This document shows positions 17,177-25,873 of a stretch of 64,000 nt of DNA, one piece after another. This DNA is from Fodinibius salinus. Its GTDB lineage: Bacteria > Bacteroidota > Rhodothermia > Balneolales > Balneolaceae. Every line of letters starts with the position of its first letter. Within the stretch, counting starts at the first letter, position 1. The notes beneath the pieces were generated by a model. The model was not told where the DNA came from and made no database searches. It was given only the letters and a program-made list of their open reading frames with translations. The position numbers were made by a program, and so were the translations under genes. Location: NCBI RefSeq assembly GCF_008124865.1, contig NZ_VNHY01000001.1, forward strand, positions 1,016,205-1,080,204, in the 5' to 3' direction.

Positions 17177-17195
17177 AATTCAACATCCAACATTC
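17177..17195. repeat. Right inverted repeat bordering the four-helix-bundle gene
   Basis: AATTCAACATCCAACATTC mirrors 16721-16739 with two mismatches, and a further partial copy lies at 17203-17216 at the very end of cysQ. Confidence 0.65.
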
Positions 17196-17200
17196 AATAC

Positions 17201-17965
17201 TCAAAATTCAACATTCTCTTCTAATCCAATAAGAAAGCTACCGTTTTTAAGATCCGGCTTATTGTAAGTTAAAGGCGACGAATGTGCACCATCACGCGCC
17301 GAATAACGGTAGACACAATCTCCTGCAGCCACGTCCCATTCCATAGTCGGTCCCATTCGGGGATAGATATCCGCTTTACCCTCAGCTACCAGACAAAACT
17401 TAAGCGAACTGCCCGCCGGTATCGTCTTATCGATTTCAATTCCTTTATCGGCAAGCTGCTCAACCAGTTCATCAGAACCGTGAGAACGACTTTGAACAGC
17501 TACAGAGGGATTATCCGTAGTCTCAGAGAAAATTCTCCGGGGCGCATTATCTGCTTCCTGTTTAAATGCCCCCTCTTCTTTAGTAGCATAATAGCTAACA
17601 TCCTTATCGGGCACATAAACAACCCCCATCACCGGAACGCCTTGGTCAACAAGGGCAATATTTACCGTAAACTCTCCATTTTTCTTGATAAATTCTTTGG
17701 TACCGTCCAGTGGATCTACAATCCAGAATTTTGCCCAATCTTTTCGTTCCTCATAGTCAGGGATACCTGATTCTTCAGAAATTACGGGGGTATCCGGGTC
17801 AATTTCTTGAAGCGCATCAATAATAATATGATGCGACGCCAGATCTGCCTTTGTCAACGGGGAGTCATCATCTTTGCGAGTGATTTTGATATCCTGCACA
17901 TCATTATAAATCTCCAGCATAGCATCGCCGGCCTCTTTTGCTGTTGTAATAACTTCTTTGAGCAT
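17201..17965 (-). CDS. cysQ: 3'(2'),5'-bisphosphate nucleotidase
   Basis: This 254-residue member of the inositol-monophosphatase superfamily hydrolyses PAP, the by-product of PAPS-dependent sulfotransfer, to AMP. The metal-binding motifs VISEESG (61-67) and WIVDPLDGTKEF (81-92) and the later MEWDVAAGDCV are present, with a typical CysQ length. PAP inhibits sulfotransferases, so its presence beside cysC/D/N and three sulfotransferase genes supports active sulfation. It is the first gene of this block after the transporter. The last codons overlap a copy of the local AATTCAACATTC repeat. Confidence 0.95.
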   Translation of the reverse strand: MLKEVITTAKEAGDAMLEIYNDVQDIKITRKDDDSPLTKADLASHHIIIDALQEIDPDTPVISEESGIPDYEERKDWAKFWIVDPLDGTKEFIKKNGEFTVNIALVDQGVPVMGVVYVPDKDVSYYATKEEGAFKQEADNAPRRIFSETTDNPSVAVQSRSHGSDELVEQLADKGIEIDKTIPAGSSLKFCLVAEGKADIYPRMGPTMEWDVAAGDCVYRYSARDGAHSSPLTYNKPDLKNGSFLIGLEENVEF

Positions 17966-18075
17966 AATTTTCTAAAATACTTTTAAAAAACTTGTTATAC
18001 ATTCCGACGCAGAGCATTGAAAAAAGATAGAGAGAGGACCAACCATCGCCCGTTTCCCATCCTCCGTCACTTCTC

Positions 18076-19845
18076 CTAAAACGGCCAAATCATAGGCACA
18101 AATGATATGGTGATTGCGGCCACTGTTAAGTTTAGCGGTAATCCAACTTTGGTAAAGTCAGTAAACTTATATCCGCCGGGGCCATAGACCATCAGGTTTG
18201 TTTGGTACCCGATAGGCGTAGAAAAACTGGCTGAAGCGGCCATAATAATCGTCATAACAAAGGGCATATAGCTAACCCCGAATGAGGCCGCCATGGATAT
18301 GGCAATAGGAAAAATAAGAACAGCCGCTGCGTTATTGGTTACCATCTCTGTCAGTATCCACGTTAACAAATATACCCCTGCTAAGGCCAGATGGGGATTG
18401 TTCTGGATATAGCCTAAGAACTCTTCTGCCAGCACTGCAGCCCCGCCTGTTACCTCCAGCGCATTCCCCAGCCCCAGTGATGCGGCAATAACCAGCAATA
18501 CTGACCAGTCAATATATTCTTTAGCCACATTGGCCCTGCAGCAACCACTGCCTACCATAAGGGCTGCTGCTAAAAATGAAGCCTGAAACATTGATAAAAA
18601 ACCTAATCCAACACTGGATATCATAATCCCCAGTATAGTCCATGCATATCCTGTTTTATTAAAGTTTGGAGGATTATAATCAATCAATCCGCTGACTAAA
18701 TAATAATCACTGGAATTGCGATACTGGTCCAAAAAGTTAGGAAGGGCTTCTAATAATAGTGTATCACCGGTACGTAGCTTAATATCCCCTAATTTTTCTT
18801 TCAGGCGTTCTCCGTTTCGGGATACGGCCAGTACTACAGCATCGTACATATTTCGGAATCCGCCTTCTCTAATAGTTTTGCCGTTTATGGGATGGCTGGG
18901 AGAGACGACAGCTTCAATTAGCAGTCTTTCGCGCTGCGAAGAAGTCAACTTAAAAACCTGGTCAGTGGCAGGACTCAATCCTTTAATCTGCCGGAGATCG
19001 ACAATAGAATCTACAATACCGGTAAAAATGAGGCGGTCGCCTGCTTTCAGTTCTTGCTCGGGATCTACGGCAGCCATAATATGATCATCGCGATATATTT
19101 CAGCCAGAAAAAGCGACGGTAAATTACGCAATCCCGCCTCTTCAATAGTCTGCCCGGGCAATGAACTGTTTTCATCCACAATCATTTCAATGGTATATTC
19201 TCGCGGATCTTTAAAAGTGTCAAACCCGGAACCCCGTTCGGGCAGCATTTTATCCCCAAATACAGTTAAGTATAAAAATCCTACAATGGCACACGGGATG
19301 CCAATAAGGGCCGGCTCAAAAAGCCCTATTGTCTGGGTTGTCGCCTCTTCGATGAGCAGTCCGTTTACAATCAAATTAGTGCTGGTACCAATAAGGGTGC
19401 AAGTTCCACCTAAAATGGCGGCGTAGCTCAATGGGATAAGAAGCTTTGAAGCCGCTATACGGTTCTTTCGGCCCCAGTCTTCCAAGGCAGGTATAAAAGA
19501 GGCAACCACAGGTGTATTATTCAAAAAGGCACTGACTACCATCACCGGTGCCATAATACGCATTTGTGCTATACGTATGCTTTTGGTACGGCCAATAATA
19601 ATTTTCACAATATATTGTATGGCACCGGTTTCTTTAAGTCCGGCGGCAACTACATACAATGCTGCTACTGTAAGCATCCCCTGATTTGAAAAACCGACCA
19701 GCGCCTCGGCAGGAGATACGGCCTGCGTGACAATCAGAATCGTCAGTCCGCCGATAAATACAGAATCAGCGGCAATCTGAGTGCCAACAAGCAGAGATAC
19801 ACATAATAAAATTACGGCAATTACCGTCCAGCCAGCCAAGGTCAT
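18076..19845 (-). CDS. SLC13-family anion (probably sulfate) transporter with RCK_C domains
   Basis: This 589-residue membrane protein has an N-terminal set of hydrophobic segments, two soluble TrkA-C/RCK_C domains (about residues 210-380; the first contains SSLPGQTIEEAGLR, the second SHPINGKTIREGGFR), and a second membrane set. The GTSTNLIVNGLLIEE and TPIGYQTNLMVYGPGGY segments are the duplicated substrate/sodium-binding hairpins of the DASS/SLC13 fold. Family members carry sulfate or dicarboxylates with sodium. The position 110 bases upstream of cysQ argues for sulfate. An inserted RCK_C pair is usual for the bacterial sulfate-type branch. Confidence 0.9.
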   Translation of the reverse strand: MTLAGWTVIAVILLCVSLLVGTQIAADSVFIGGLTILIVTQAVSPAEALVGFSNQGMLTVAALYVVAAGLKETGAIQYIVKIIIGRTKSIRIAQMRIMAPVMVVSAFLNNTPVVASFIPALEDWGRKNRIAASKLLIPLSYAAILGGTCTLIGTSTNLIVNGLLIEEATTQTIGLFEPALIGIPCAIVGFLYLTVFGDKMLPERGSGFDTFKDPREYTIEMIVDENSSLPGQTIEEAGLRNLPSLFLAEIYRDDHIMAAVDPEQELKAGDRLIFTGIVDSIVDLRQIKGLSPATDQVFKLTSSQRERLLIEAVVSPSHPINGKTIREGGFRNMYDAVVLAVSRNGERLKEKLGDIKLRTGDTLLLEALPNFLDQYRNSSDYYLVSGLIDYNPPNFNKTGYAWTILGIMISSVGLGFLSMFQASFLAAALMVGSGCCRANVAKEYIDWSVLLVIAASLGLGNALEVTGGAAVLAEEFLGYIQNNPHLALAGVYLLTWILTEMVTNNAAAVLIFPIAISMAASFGVSYMPFVMTIIMAASASFSTPIGYQTNLMVYGPGGYKFTDFTKVGLPLNLTVAAITISFVPMIWPF

Positions 19846-19956
19846 TACGAGACTGTTATGTTCATTTTATATTTAAATTCGGAAATTAAAGAAAATGAAT
19901 TATCGGCTGCTTTCAAACCGCCAATAACATAGTTTTTCTCTTAATTTGTAGGTACA

Positions 19957-22017
19957 CTAAAACTTAAGCCGCGCCTGGATACCCACTTCGCTACGCTTGT
20001 CTCCCTGAATTTGATTTAACCCACTCCCGATTACTTGCTCATCTTCAAAAATGGTAATCCCAAATTTAGCCCAAAACTCCAGGTAGCTGGTCGGCTCATA
20101 ATTGAGCAGTGCGTACATCCGCTGCCCGGTATTGTATAGCGCCTGACTGGCAAAGACATACAACAAATCATTTTCAAACTGATACACCCGAGTAGCAAAG
20201 CTTTCGGTATCAAACATTGTGATTCGGGTATCGAGCTGTAATTTCTCGTTAAATTGTAATCTTAAATCCTGGTAAATCAAATAACCGAATTCCAAATTTT
20301 CACCAGCCTGCTGACTTTGTACCAGCTCTCCCCTGGTGCGTAATCGTACTTTGGGATTCACCCAGTATTCCACATTAGCGCGATAAGTACTTCGGCGGGC
20401 TTTTCCCAATTTTCGAATTTGTCGTCCAAAAGAATCCAATGCTCTATATTCATCGTCCTCAATCTCGCTGCGCAGCTGTACATAAAAACTGAGGTCGTCA
20501 TTAAACTCAACATTTACTTTCCCCAACCAGTCATAACCCTGTGTTGGCTGATTGGTACCGAAACGTGCGCTGGGAAAGCGAAACTGATCTATATAGGCAT
20601 TTACGGTAACACGATCACCAATGGTGTGCTGCAACCCCAGGTAAATACCTTCTTCATTCTTCGGCTGGCCCGAAACTTCTCCAAAACCATTGCCCAATAT
20701 TGACTGAAATTCTTTCTGATAATTACGGTATGCCAGCGACATTTCTGTATTATCTCCAATGCTCGTTTCAATGCCGGATATCACCCCCATACCCCCATTT
20801 TGTGATCGAGCAGCTTCGCCAAAGACAACAGCCGGACCAAATAAAAAGGTATAATCCGCTCCAAAGGTGGAATTCGTGCGGCCTTCAAAATCAAATTGAG
20901 CATAGGTACGATCGCTGGCAGCTATAACTTTGTCGTACTCCACCTGATAACCTGTAGCACCAATCAGTCCAAAAGGTAATTCCATTTGAATATGCCCTCC
21001 ATACAACTGCTGGCCAAGGTTCTTTTCTTGAAGAAGCTCATTAATCGTACGATGATAACCATCAGTACCCGGTGATCGCGTGGTATCATTGCTAATTTCG
21101 CTGGCACTGCGCTGTCGATTAGAATAAAAACCGGTAAACTGTAATTTACCACCGTAGGTAGCAGCTACTCCCCGGTAAAAGTTCGTTTCTTGCGCAGATG
21201 TATATGGGTCAATACCCTGTCCACTCCTATTTACTGCGCCAATAACATCACTGCCTTTCCCAAACGAATAACCGCTCCAAATCACAAGACCCTGCCCAAA
21301 TGCCAAACCGTAATCACCACCCACCAACATCTGCAGCTTGCCGTTATCCTGCAATGCAATATGCCAGCTTCGGTGATCAAACTTAACGGGACTCACAAGT
21401 TGTTCACCGGGGTCTTTTTCTTGCGTCAAATTTACTGATACATGATCACTCTGATAACCAAACCGCTGATAATATTTCACCCGATTACCTACATATCCTC
21501 CCTCTTCGGGCCTCTTTTTATATCCCTCTGCCTGTTGCAGATCTGTTTGCACACGCGAAAATGCCTGAAATCGGCCATCATTCGTCCAATATCGTAAATC
21601 GGTATATAGATTTTTACCCAGCTCTAACCCACTGCCGGGCGTTACATACGGGCGTACTTTCTCTAAGGTTACGCGGCCAATCCCAGATACTTCCTGCAGC
21701 TCATTAACCGATTCAAAAGGCTTTTGATTATCCCGATAATCAATAATAGCCCGCGCCGTCTTCAGGTTTAAACCAGGCACCCTCAATAGTGTATTAATAC
21801 CGGCATTATTAATATTCACCGGATTTGCTGCCAGCTCTTGTAAGAACTCGGTTAATTGTTCGGGACTCATATCAGAACTCTGCGGATCAAAAACCTCCAG
21901 AGCCTCCTCTATATCTTCTTCTACCTGCGATTGGGTAGAATCCTGTTGTTGCCCGAATGCAACTATCGGTATTGCAAAAACCAACGATATAAATAGAATT
22001 GTTTTCTGCATTACCAA
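19957..22017 (-). CDS. Helix-hairpin-helix protein with outer-membrane beta-barrel
   Basis: This 686-residue protein has a signal peptide ending near FGQQ, then an acidic linker. Two ComEA-like helix-hairpin-helix motifs follow (VNINNAGINTLLRVPGLNL at 67-85, and NELQEVSGIGRVTLEKVRPY at 105-124). The remaining 550 residues are rich in alternating aromatic strands of an outer-membrane barrel and end in a phenylalanine. This combination is a known but uncharacterised family in the Bacteroidota group, sometimes named after ComEA. A DNA-related role at the cell surface is possible but not shown. It overlaps the upstream PorV/PorQ-like gene by 7 bases. Confidence 0.78.
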   Translation of the reverse strand: MVMQKTILFISLVFAIPIVAFGQQQDSTQSQVEEDIEEALEVFDPQSSDMSPEQLTEFLQELAANPVNINNAGINTLLRVPGLNLKTARAIIDYRDNQKPFESVNELQEVSGIGRVTLEKVRPYVTPGSGLELGKNLYTDLRYWTNDGRFQAFSRVQTDLQQAEGYKKRPEEGGYVGNRVKYYQRFGYQSDHVSVNLTQEKDPGEQLVSPVKFDHRSWHIALQDNGKLQMLVGGDYGLAFGQGLVIWSGYSFGKGSDVIGAVNRSGQGIDPYTSAQETNFYRGVAATYGGKLQFTGFYSNRQRSASEISNDTTRSPGTDGYHRTINELLQEKNLGQQLYGGHIQMELPFGLIGATGYQVEYDKVIAASDRTYAQFDFEGRTNSTFGADYTFLFGPAVVFGEAARSQNGGMGVISGIETSIGDNTEMSLAYRNYQKEFQSILGNGFGEVSGQPKNEEGIYLGLQHTIGDRVTVNAYIDQFRFPSARFGTNQPTQGYDWLGKVNVEFNDDLSFYVQLRSEIEDDEYRALDSFGRQIRKLGKARRSTYRANVEYWVNPKVRLRTRGELVQSQQAGENLEFGYLIYQDLRLQFNEKLQLDTRITMFDTESFATRVYQFENDLLYVFASQALYNTGQRMYALLNYEPTSYLEFWAKFGITIFEDEQVIGSGLNQIQGDKRSEVGIQARLKF

Positions 22018-22856
22018 TTTATCTGAAAATCAATGGCAGGACTAAAACCAAGCACTTTATTTTCGTGTCGCTGTACCGCTACATTAGCACCCCAGCGATC
22101 AGAACTGTAACCAAAGCCTGCAGTAAATGTTTGCGGATTTGTGGTAATACCGGCACGACCAACTAATGCCTCAACAATTTTTACTTCTACTCCCGCCCGA
22201 TAAGCTAAGGGAAAATTAATGTCTTTATAGACATCTGAAGTTATTAATGCCAGGTCAGCAATTTGGTAGGATATCCCCACACTTAAATCCCGTGGGAGTT
22301 TTTCCCCATTTCGGGATCCATATTCCGGCTGATTTATATTTGTAGCTTTTGCCCCAATCCATAAATGGTCTAAAACGGGAGCTGCTACCCCCACGTCAAC
22401 ACCCAGCGCTCCTGCCGAACCATTATCAATAGCCTGTGTTACGTGGCTGTAATTTAGGATCACTCCATAATGAAATCCCATAAACGAGTTTTTATATCCC
22501 GCTCGCAGACGATTTTCACTAAAAAGGTCGAATCCATAGCGGTGTGCACCCGCTCCTAAAACGCCAAATTTTGTGGGATAAGTCACTGATACAGCCATAT
22601 CCGTGATTTCAGCAAAGCCATAATACCGGACGCCAAAGAAAGAAACAGAAGGCTGATCTTCAGGCATCAGCGCCGGGTTGCCAAACATCGACCAGTTGGT
22701 TCCTGCCAACGCAGTCGAAGCCTCTCCCAAAGCCAGTTCGCGGGCACCGATTACAGCTTGTGCATGTAGCTGTTGCGTACCGGAAACGAAAAGGATACCG
22801 CCGATAAATAACGTCAATAAAAAAGTTCTGTAAGAATAACTTAGCTTTCGTATCAT
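22011..22856 (-). CDS. PorV/PorQ-like outer-membrane barrel protein
   Basis: This 281-residue protein has a signal peptide (to about residue 33, QLHAQ), then the ARELALGEASTALAGTNWSM FGNPA pattern typical of PorV/PorQ and related FadL-like barrels of the FCB group. Strands with alternating hydrophobic residues follow, and it ends in the aromatic W. Such proteins act in type IX secretion or as envelope barrels; this one is shorter than PorV. It shares a 44-base divergent region with porD, and overlaps the HhH barrel gene, with which it likely works. Confidence 0.72.
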   Translation of the reverse strand: MIRKLSYSYRTFLLTLFIGGILFVSGTQQLHAQAVIGARELALGEASTALAGTNWSMFGNPALMPEDQPSVSFFGVRYYGFAEITDMAVSVTYPTKFGVLGAGAHRYGFDLFSENRLRAGYKNSFMGFHYGVILNYSHVTQAIDNGSAGALGVDVGVAAPVLDHLWIGAKATNINQPEYGSRNGEKLPRDLSVGISYQIADLALITSDVYKDINFPLAYRAGVEVKIVEALVGRAGITTNPQTFTAGFGYSSDRWGANVAVQRHENKVLGFSPAIDFQINW

Positions 22857-22900
22857 AAAAAGGTATTAATTATGAACGCCTATAAATCTATGAATTCATA

Positions 22901-23827
22901 ATGACTATTTCTTGTCTTAAGAAAAAAAATAGAACAAGCCGTTTTATAGTCATATTCGGATTACTTTTACTTTTTCCATTTCTACTGCATGCTCAAGAAA
23001 TTAACGCCACTATTACGGTTGATAAGAGTCAGCTCAGCAGTACTTCTTTGGGATATCTTGATCGGCTACCCAACATTATCGAAACTTATATCAACGAGTA
23101 TGACTGGATAAATGCAGATTTCCAAGAGAATGAACGTATTGAAATGGAAATGCAAATTACCCTGATGAGCGTGGACAGCGACTATAATTTTGATGCTCAA
23201 GTGGTTATTCAATCCCGCCGCCCTATCTATAATACGTCGCAAGAAACACCTCTTTTTTTATTTAATGATACCAACTGGAACTTTACATACACACCTAATC
23301 GAACACTTATACATGATGAGTTACAGTTCGACGGCCTGACCAGCCTCATTGATTTTTACTGTTACATTGTATTGGGATATGATTTTGACTCGTTTAAAGA
23401 GCTCGGCGGTTCTTCCTATTTCTCGGAGGCACAGAATATTGTTTCTCTCGCTCAAAGTAGTTCATCCCCGGGATGGTCGCGCAACAGCACAAACCGGCGG
23501 AGCCGTCCTCAATTGGCCGGAAATTTAACTAACACCAGTTACGAGAAGTTTCGTCAGGCAATGTATAAATATCACCGCAAGGGGCTCGACGTATTTATAA
23601 AAAATCCCCGGCAGGCACGGCAACAAATTCTAGACGCACTTAAAATGATTCAAGAATCGAAACGTACAACATCACGGAACCTATTGTATGATGCATTTTT
23701 TAATACAAAGTATCGTGAACTGGTATCCGTATTCGAAGATGCTGATACAGAGGTTCGCTTAGAAGCCTACAACGTTTTATCAGATATTGACCAAAGCCAT
23801 CTCGGGGAATACCAAAAATTGCAATAG
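22901..23827 (+). CDS. porD: PorD-like (DUF4835) type IX secretion-related protein
   Basis: This 308-residue protein has an N-terminal signal sequence (LLLFPFLLHAQ). It carries the DUF4835 signature: a strand EINATITVDKSQL, then WINADFQENERIEMEMQI, SRRPIYNTSQETPLF and a FYCYIVLGYDFDSF segment, followed by GGSSYFSEAQNIVSLAQ and GW. DUF4835 proteins are named PorD in the type IX secretion system of Porphyromonas, with an accessory role. The giant protein at 35305 carries a type IX C-terminal sorting signal, so the organism probably has the system. The core porKLMN genes are not in this window. Confidence 0.87.
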   Translation: MTISCLKKKNRTSRFIVIFGLLLLFPFLLHAQEINATITVDKSQLSSTSLGYLDRLPNIIETYINEYDWINADFQENERIEMEMQITLMSVDSDYNFDAQVVIQSRRPIYNTSQETPLFLFNDTNWNFTYTPNRTLIHDELQFDGLTSLIDFYCYIVLGYDFDSFKELGGSSYFSEAQNIVSLAQSSSSPGWSRNSTNRRSRPQLAGNLTNTSYEKFRQAMYKYHRKGLDVFIKNPRQARQQILDALKMIQESKRTTSRNLLYDAFFNTKYRELVSVFEDADTEVRLEAYNVLSDIDQSHLGEYQKLQ

Positions 23828-23950
23828 CCGTAAAAAATCAACGTTTCCGATAAGCAATACCTCGGACGGTGAACATTTTATCTGATGTTTTGTATATTCT
23901 TCAACTGAAGTTTTGAACATTGTTCTCTTAATCAAAATTATTCTCATCGC

Positions 23951-24721
23951 ATGAAACTTTACGTCTGTATAAAACAAGTCCCGGATGTGGATGCTCCCAT
24001 CCAAATAAAAAATGGTACGCTCATCCAAGATACCGACCGCATGGTGCTAAATGCCTATGACGCTTCGGCCGTAGAAGAAGCACTGGTGCTGACTGAAGAG
24101 CACGAAGGCGAAGTGGAAGTAGTGATGGTTGGACCCGAGGGATCCAAAGAAACTATCCGCAAGGCACTGGCCATGGGAGCTGACAAAGCAACTCATATTC
24201 AAACCGATGGCGATGTAGATTACAATTCTGCAACCTATGCCAAAATTCTAGCCACCTTTTTTGAGGACAAGGAATATGATATTATCGCTTGCGGAAAACA
24301 GTCACAGGATACTGATGCGGGACTGGCCGGAAGCATGATGGCTGAACATCTTAATCTCCCCTACGCAACAAATGCTGTGGGCTTGAGTATCGAAGATAGT
24401 AACCTGATTGTAAAACGTCAGGGCGATGCTGGACAGGAAATAATTGAACTCCCCTCCTCTTGTTTGGTAACATGCTCTAATGATATGAATGAGCCGCGTA
24501 TACCCAGCCTCAAAGGTATTATGAAATCCAAGAAAAAGCCGATGGAAACAGTTGAGCTTTCTGATCTGGATATTGCTGAGGAAGATATAAAACCCAACAC
24601 AAAAGTAACCGGTCACATGGAAAAGCCAGAGCGCGAACCGGGACAGAAATTTGAGGGCGATCCCGAAGAGCTGGCACAAAAAGTAGCTAATCTCCTCGAT
24701 GAAGAGGCAAATGTCATTTAA
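23951..24721 (+). CDS. etfB: Electron transfer flavoprotein subunit beta
   Basis: This 256-residue protein begins MKLYVCIKQVPDVDAPI and contains NAYDASAVEEALVLTEEH, MGADKATHIQTDGD and IIACGKQSQDTDAGLAGSM, all normal for EtfB/FixA. The signature VKRQGDAGQEIIELPSSCLV is present. With EtfA it forms the soluble electron carrier that accepts electrons from acyl-CoA dehydrogenases. It is the first gene of an etfB-etfA-fixC-fixX set in the same order as fixABCX. The ATG at 23951 is supported by family start. The stop codon abuts a 14-base inverted repeat. Confidence 0.95.
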   Translation: MKLYVCIKQVPDVDAPIQIKNGTLIQDTDRMVLNAYDASAVEEALVLTEEHEGEVEVVMVGPEGSKETIRKALAMGADKATHIQTDGDVDYNSATYAKILATFFEDKEYDIIACGKQSQDTDAGLAGSMMAEHLNLPYATNAVGLSIEDSNLIVKRQGDAGQEIIELPSSCLVTCSNDMNEPRIPSLKGIMKSKKKPMETVELSDLDIAEEDIKPNTKVTGHMEKPEREPGQKFEGDPEELAQKVANLLDEEANVI

Positions 24722-24767
24722 TGAGTAACGAGTAAAGGTAATGAGTAAAATGGTACTCGTTACTCAT
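24721..24767. repeat. 14-base perfect inverted repeat between etfB and etfA
   Basis: ATGAGTAACGAGTA at 24721-24734 and its exact complement TACTCGTTACTCAT at 24754-24767 are separated by 19 bases and could form a stable hairpin. A third, looser copy of the ATGAGTA word lies in the loop. There is no T-run, so it is not a typical terminator; it could attenuate or stabilise the transcript. Confidence 0.85.
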
Positions 24768-24813
24768 CACTCGTTCAACAGAAATTCCGAACGATAAATA
24801 AATTATTTCAACA

Positions 24814-25788
24814 ATGAGCACTCTACTAACTCACATTGCAATCAGCGACGGAAAAATTAAGCGATCATCCCTTGAGGTGTTGTCTCGTATGCATCAGCTG
24901 GCCAACGAATATGGCCACGATACCGAAGCAGTTATTATCGATGAGCAGCCTTCACAGTATGTTGATGAGGTTGCCAAATACGGTGCTTCTACGATCTATA
25001 CCATCGAAAATCCAATTTTCAAAAATCATAGAAATACGCCCCTGCTTAAGGCGTTATCTGCTGTAATGGATGAAGCCAATCCCTACATTTTTGGTTTTGG
25101 TTCTACGGAAGGCACTAAAGATATTCTGGGTGCCCTGGCAGCTAATCAGGATGCAGCTGTACTTTCGGACGTTTCCGAATTTGATCTTATTGATGACGGC
25201 ATTTCTGCCACGCGTCCCGTAATGGCCGCTAAAATTTTGTCTGAAAATGAAGCGCACGGCGATCAGATTCTTGTTTCTGTGCGGTCAGGTTCTTATGACC
25301 TAAACGAATCTCAAACTGATGCTGAGACAGTAAATATCGATTTCAGCATTGATGAGGATAAGATTCAATCAACACTGCGTGAGATTATTGGAGCCGACAG
25401 CGACAAAATTGATCTCTCCGAAGCCGAAACGATTGTTGCTGCCGGACGAGGAGCCAAAGATGAGGAAGGCCAAGATTTGATTAATGAACTTGCTTCCACA
25501 CTCAATGCCGGCATTGGTGCTTCCCGAGCACTTACGGAAGCTGGCGTAATGGATCCTAGCTTGCAAATTGGTCAAACCGGAAAAGTGGTATCCCCGCAGC
25601 TTTACATCGCCGTGGGTATTTCAGGTGCTATTCAACACGTAGCAGGCATGGCCAACAGTAAAGTTATTGTTGCTATCAACAAAGATCCGGATGCTCCTAT
25701 TTTTGATATTGCAGATTACGGCATCGTTGGAGACCTGTACAAGGTATTACCCCCCTTTATTGAAGAACTGAAGACGATCAAAAGCTAA
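24814..25788 (+). CDS. etfA: Electron transfer flavoprotein subunit alpha
   Basis: This 324-residue protein carries the FAD-binding C-terminal domain of EtfA/FixB: AAGRGAKDEEG, GASRALTEAGVMD, IGQTGKVVSPQLYIAVGISG, and AINKDPDAPIFDIADYGIVGD. The N-terminal domain is of normal length. It forms a heterodimer with EtfB and passes electrons to the ETF-quinone oxidoreductase encoded next. The 92-base spacer from etfB contains an inverted repeat, and a further 85-base spacer before fixC also has imperfect repeats of the TTGAAAGTTGAA type. Confidence 0.95.
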   Translation: MSTLLTHIAISDGKIKRSSLEVLSRMHQLANEYGHDTEAVIIDEQPSQYVDEVAKYGASTIYTIENPIFKNHRNTPLLKALSAVMDEANPYIFGFGSTEGTKDILGALAANQDAAVLSDVSEFDLIDDGISATRPVMAAKILSENEAHGDQILVSVRSGSYDLNESQTDAETVNIDFSIDEDKIQSTLREIIGADSDKIDLSEAETIVAAGRGAKDEEGQDLINELASTLNAGIGASRALTEAGVMDPSLQIGQTGKVVSPQLYIAVGISGAIQHVAGMANSKVIVAINKDPDAPIFDIADYGIVGDLYKVLPPFIEELKTIKS

Positions 25789-25873
25789 TTTACTGAAGGT
25801 TGAAAGTTGAATGGACAACAGTTTGTTTAGAGCCTTCAACCTGAAACTTTTAATATTCAACAACTATTGAACT

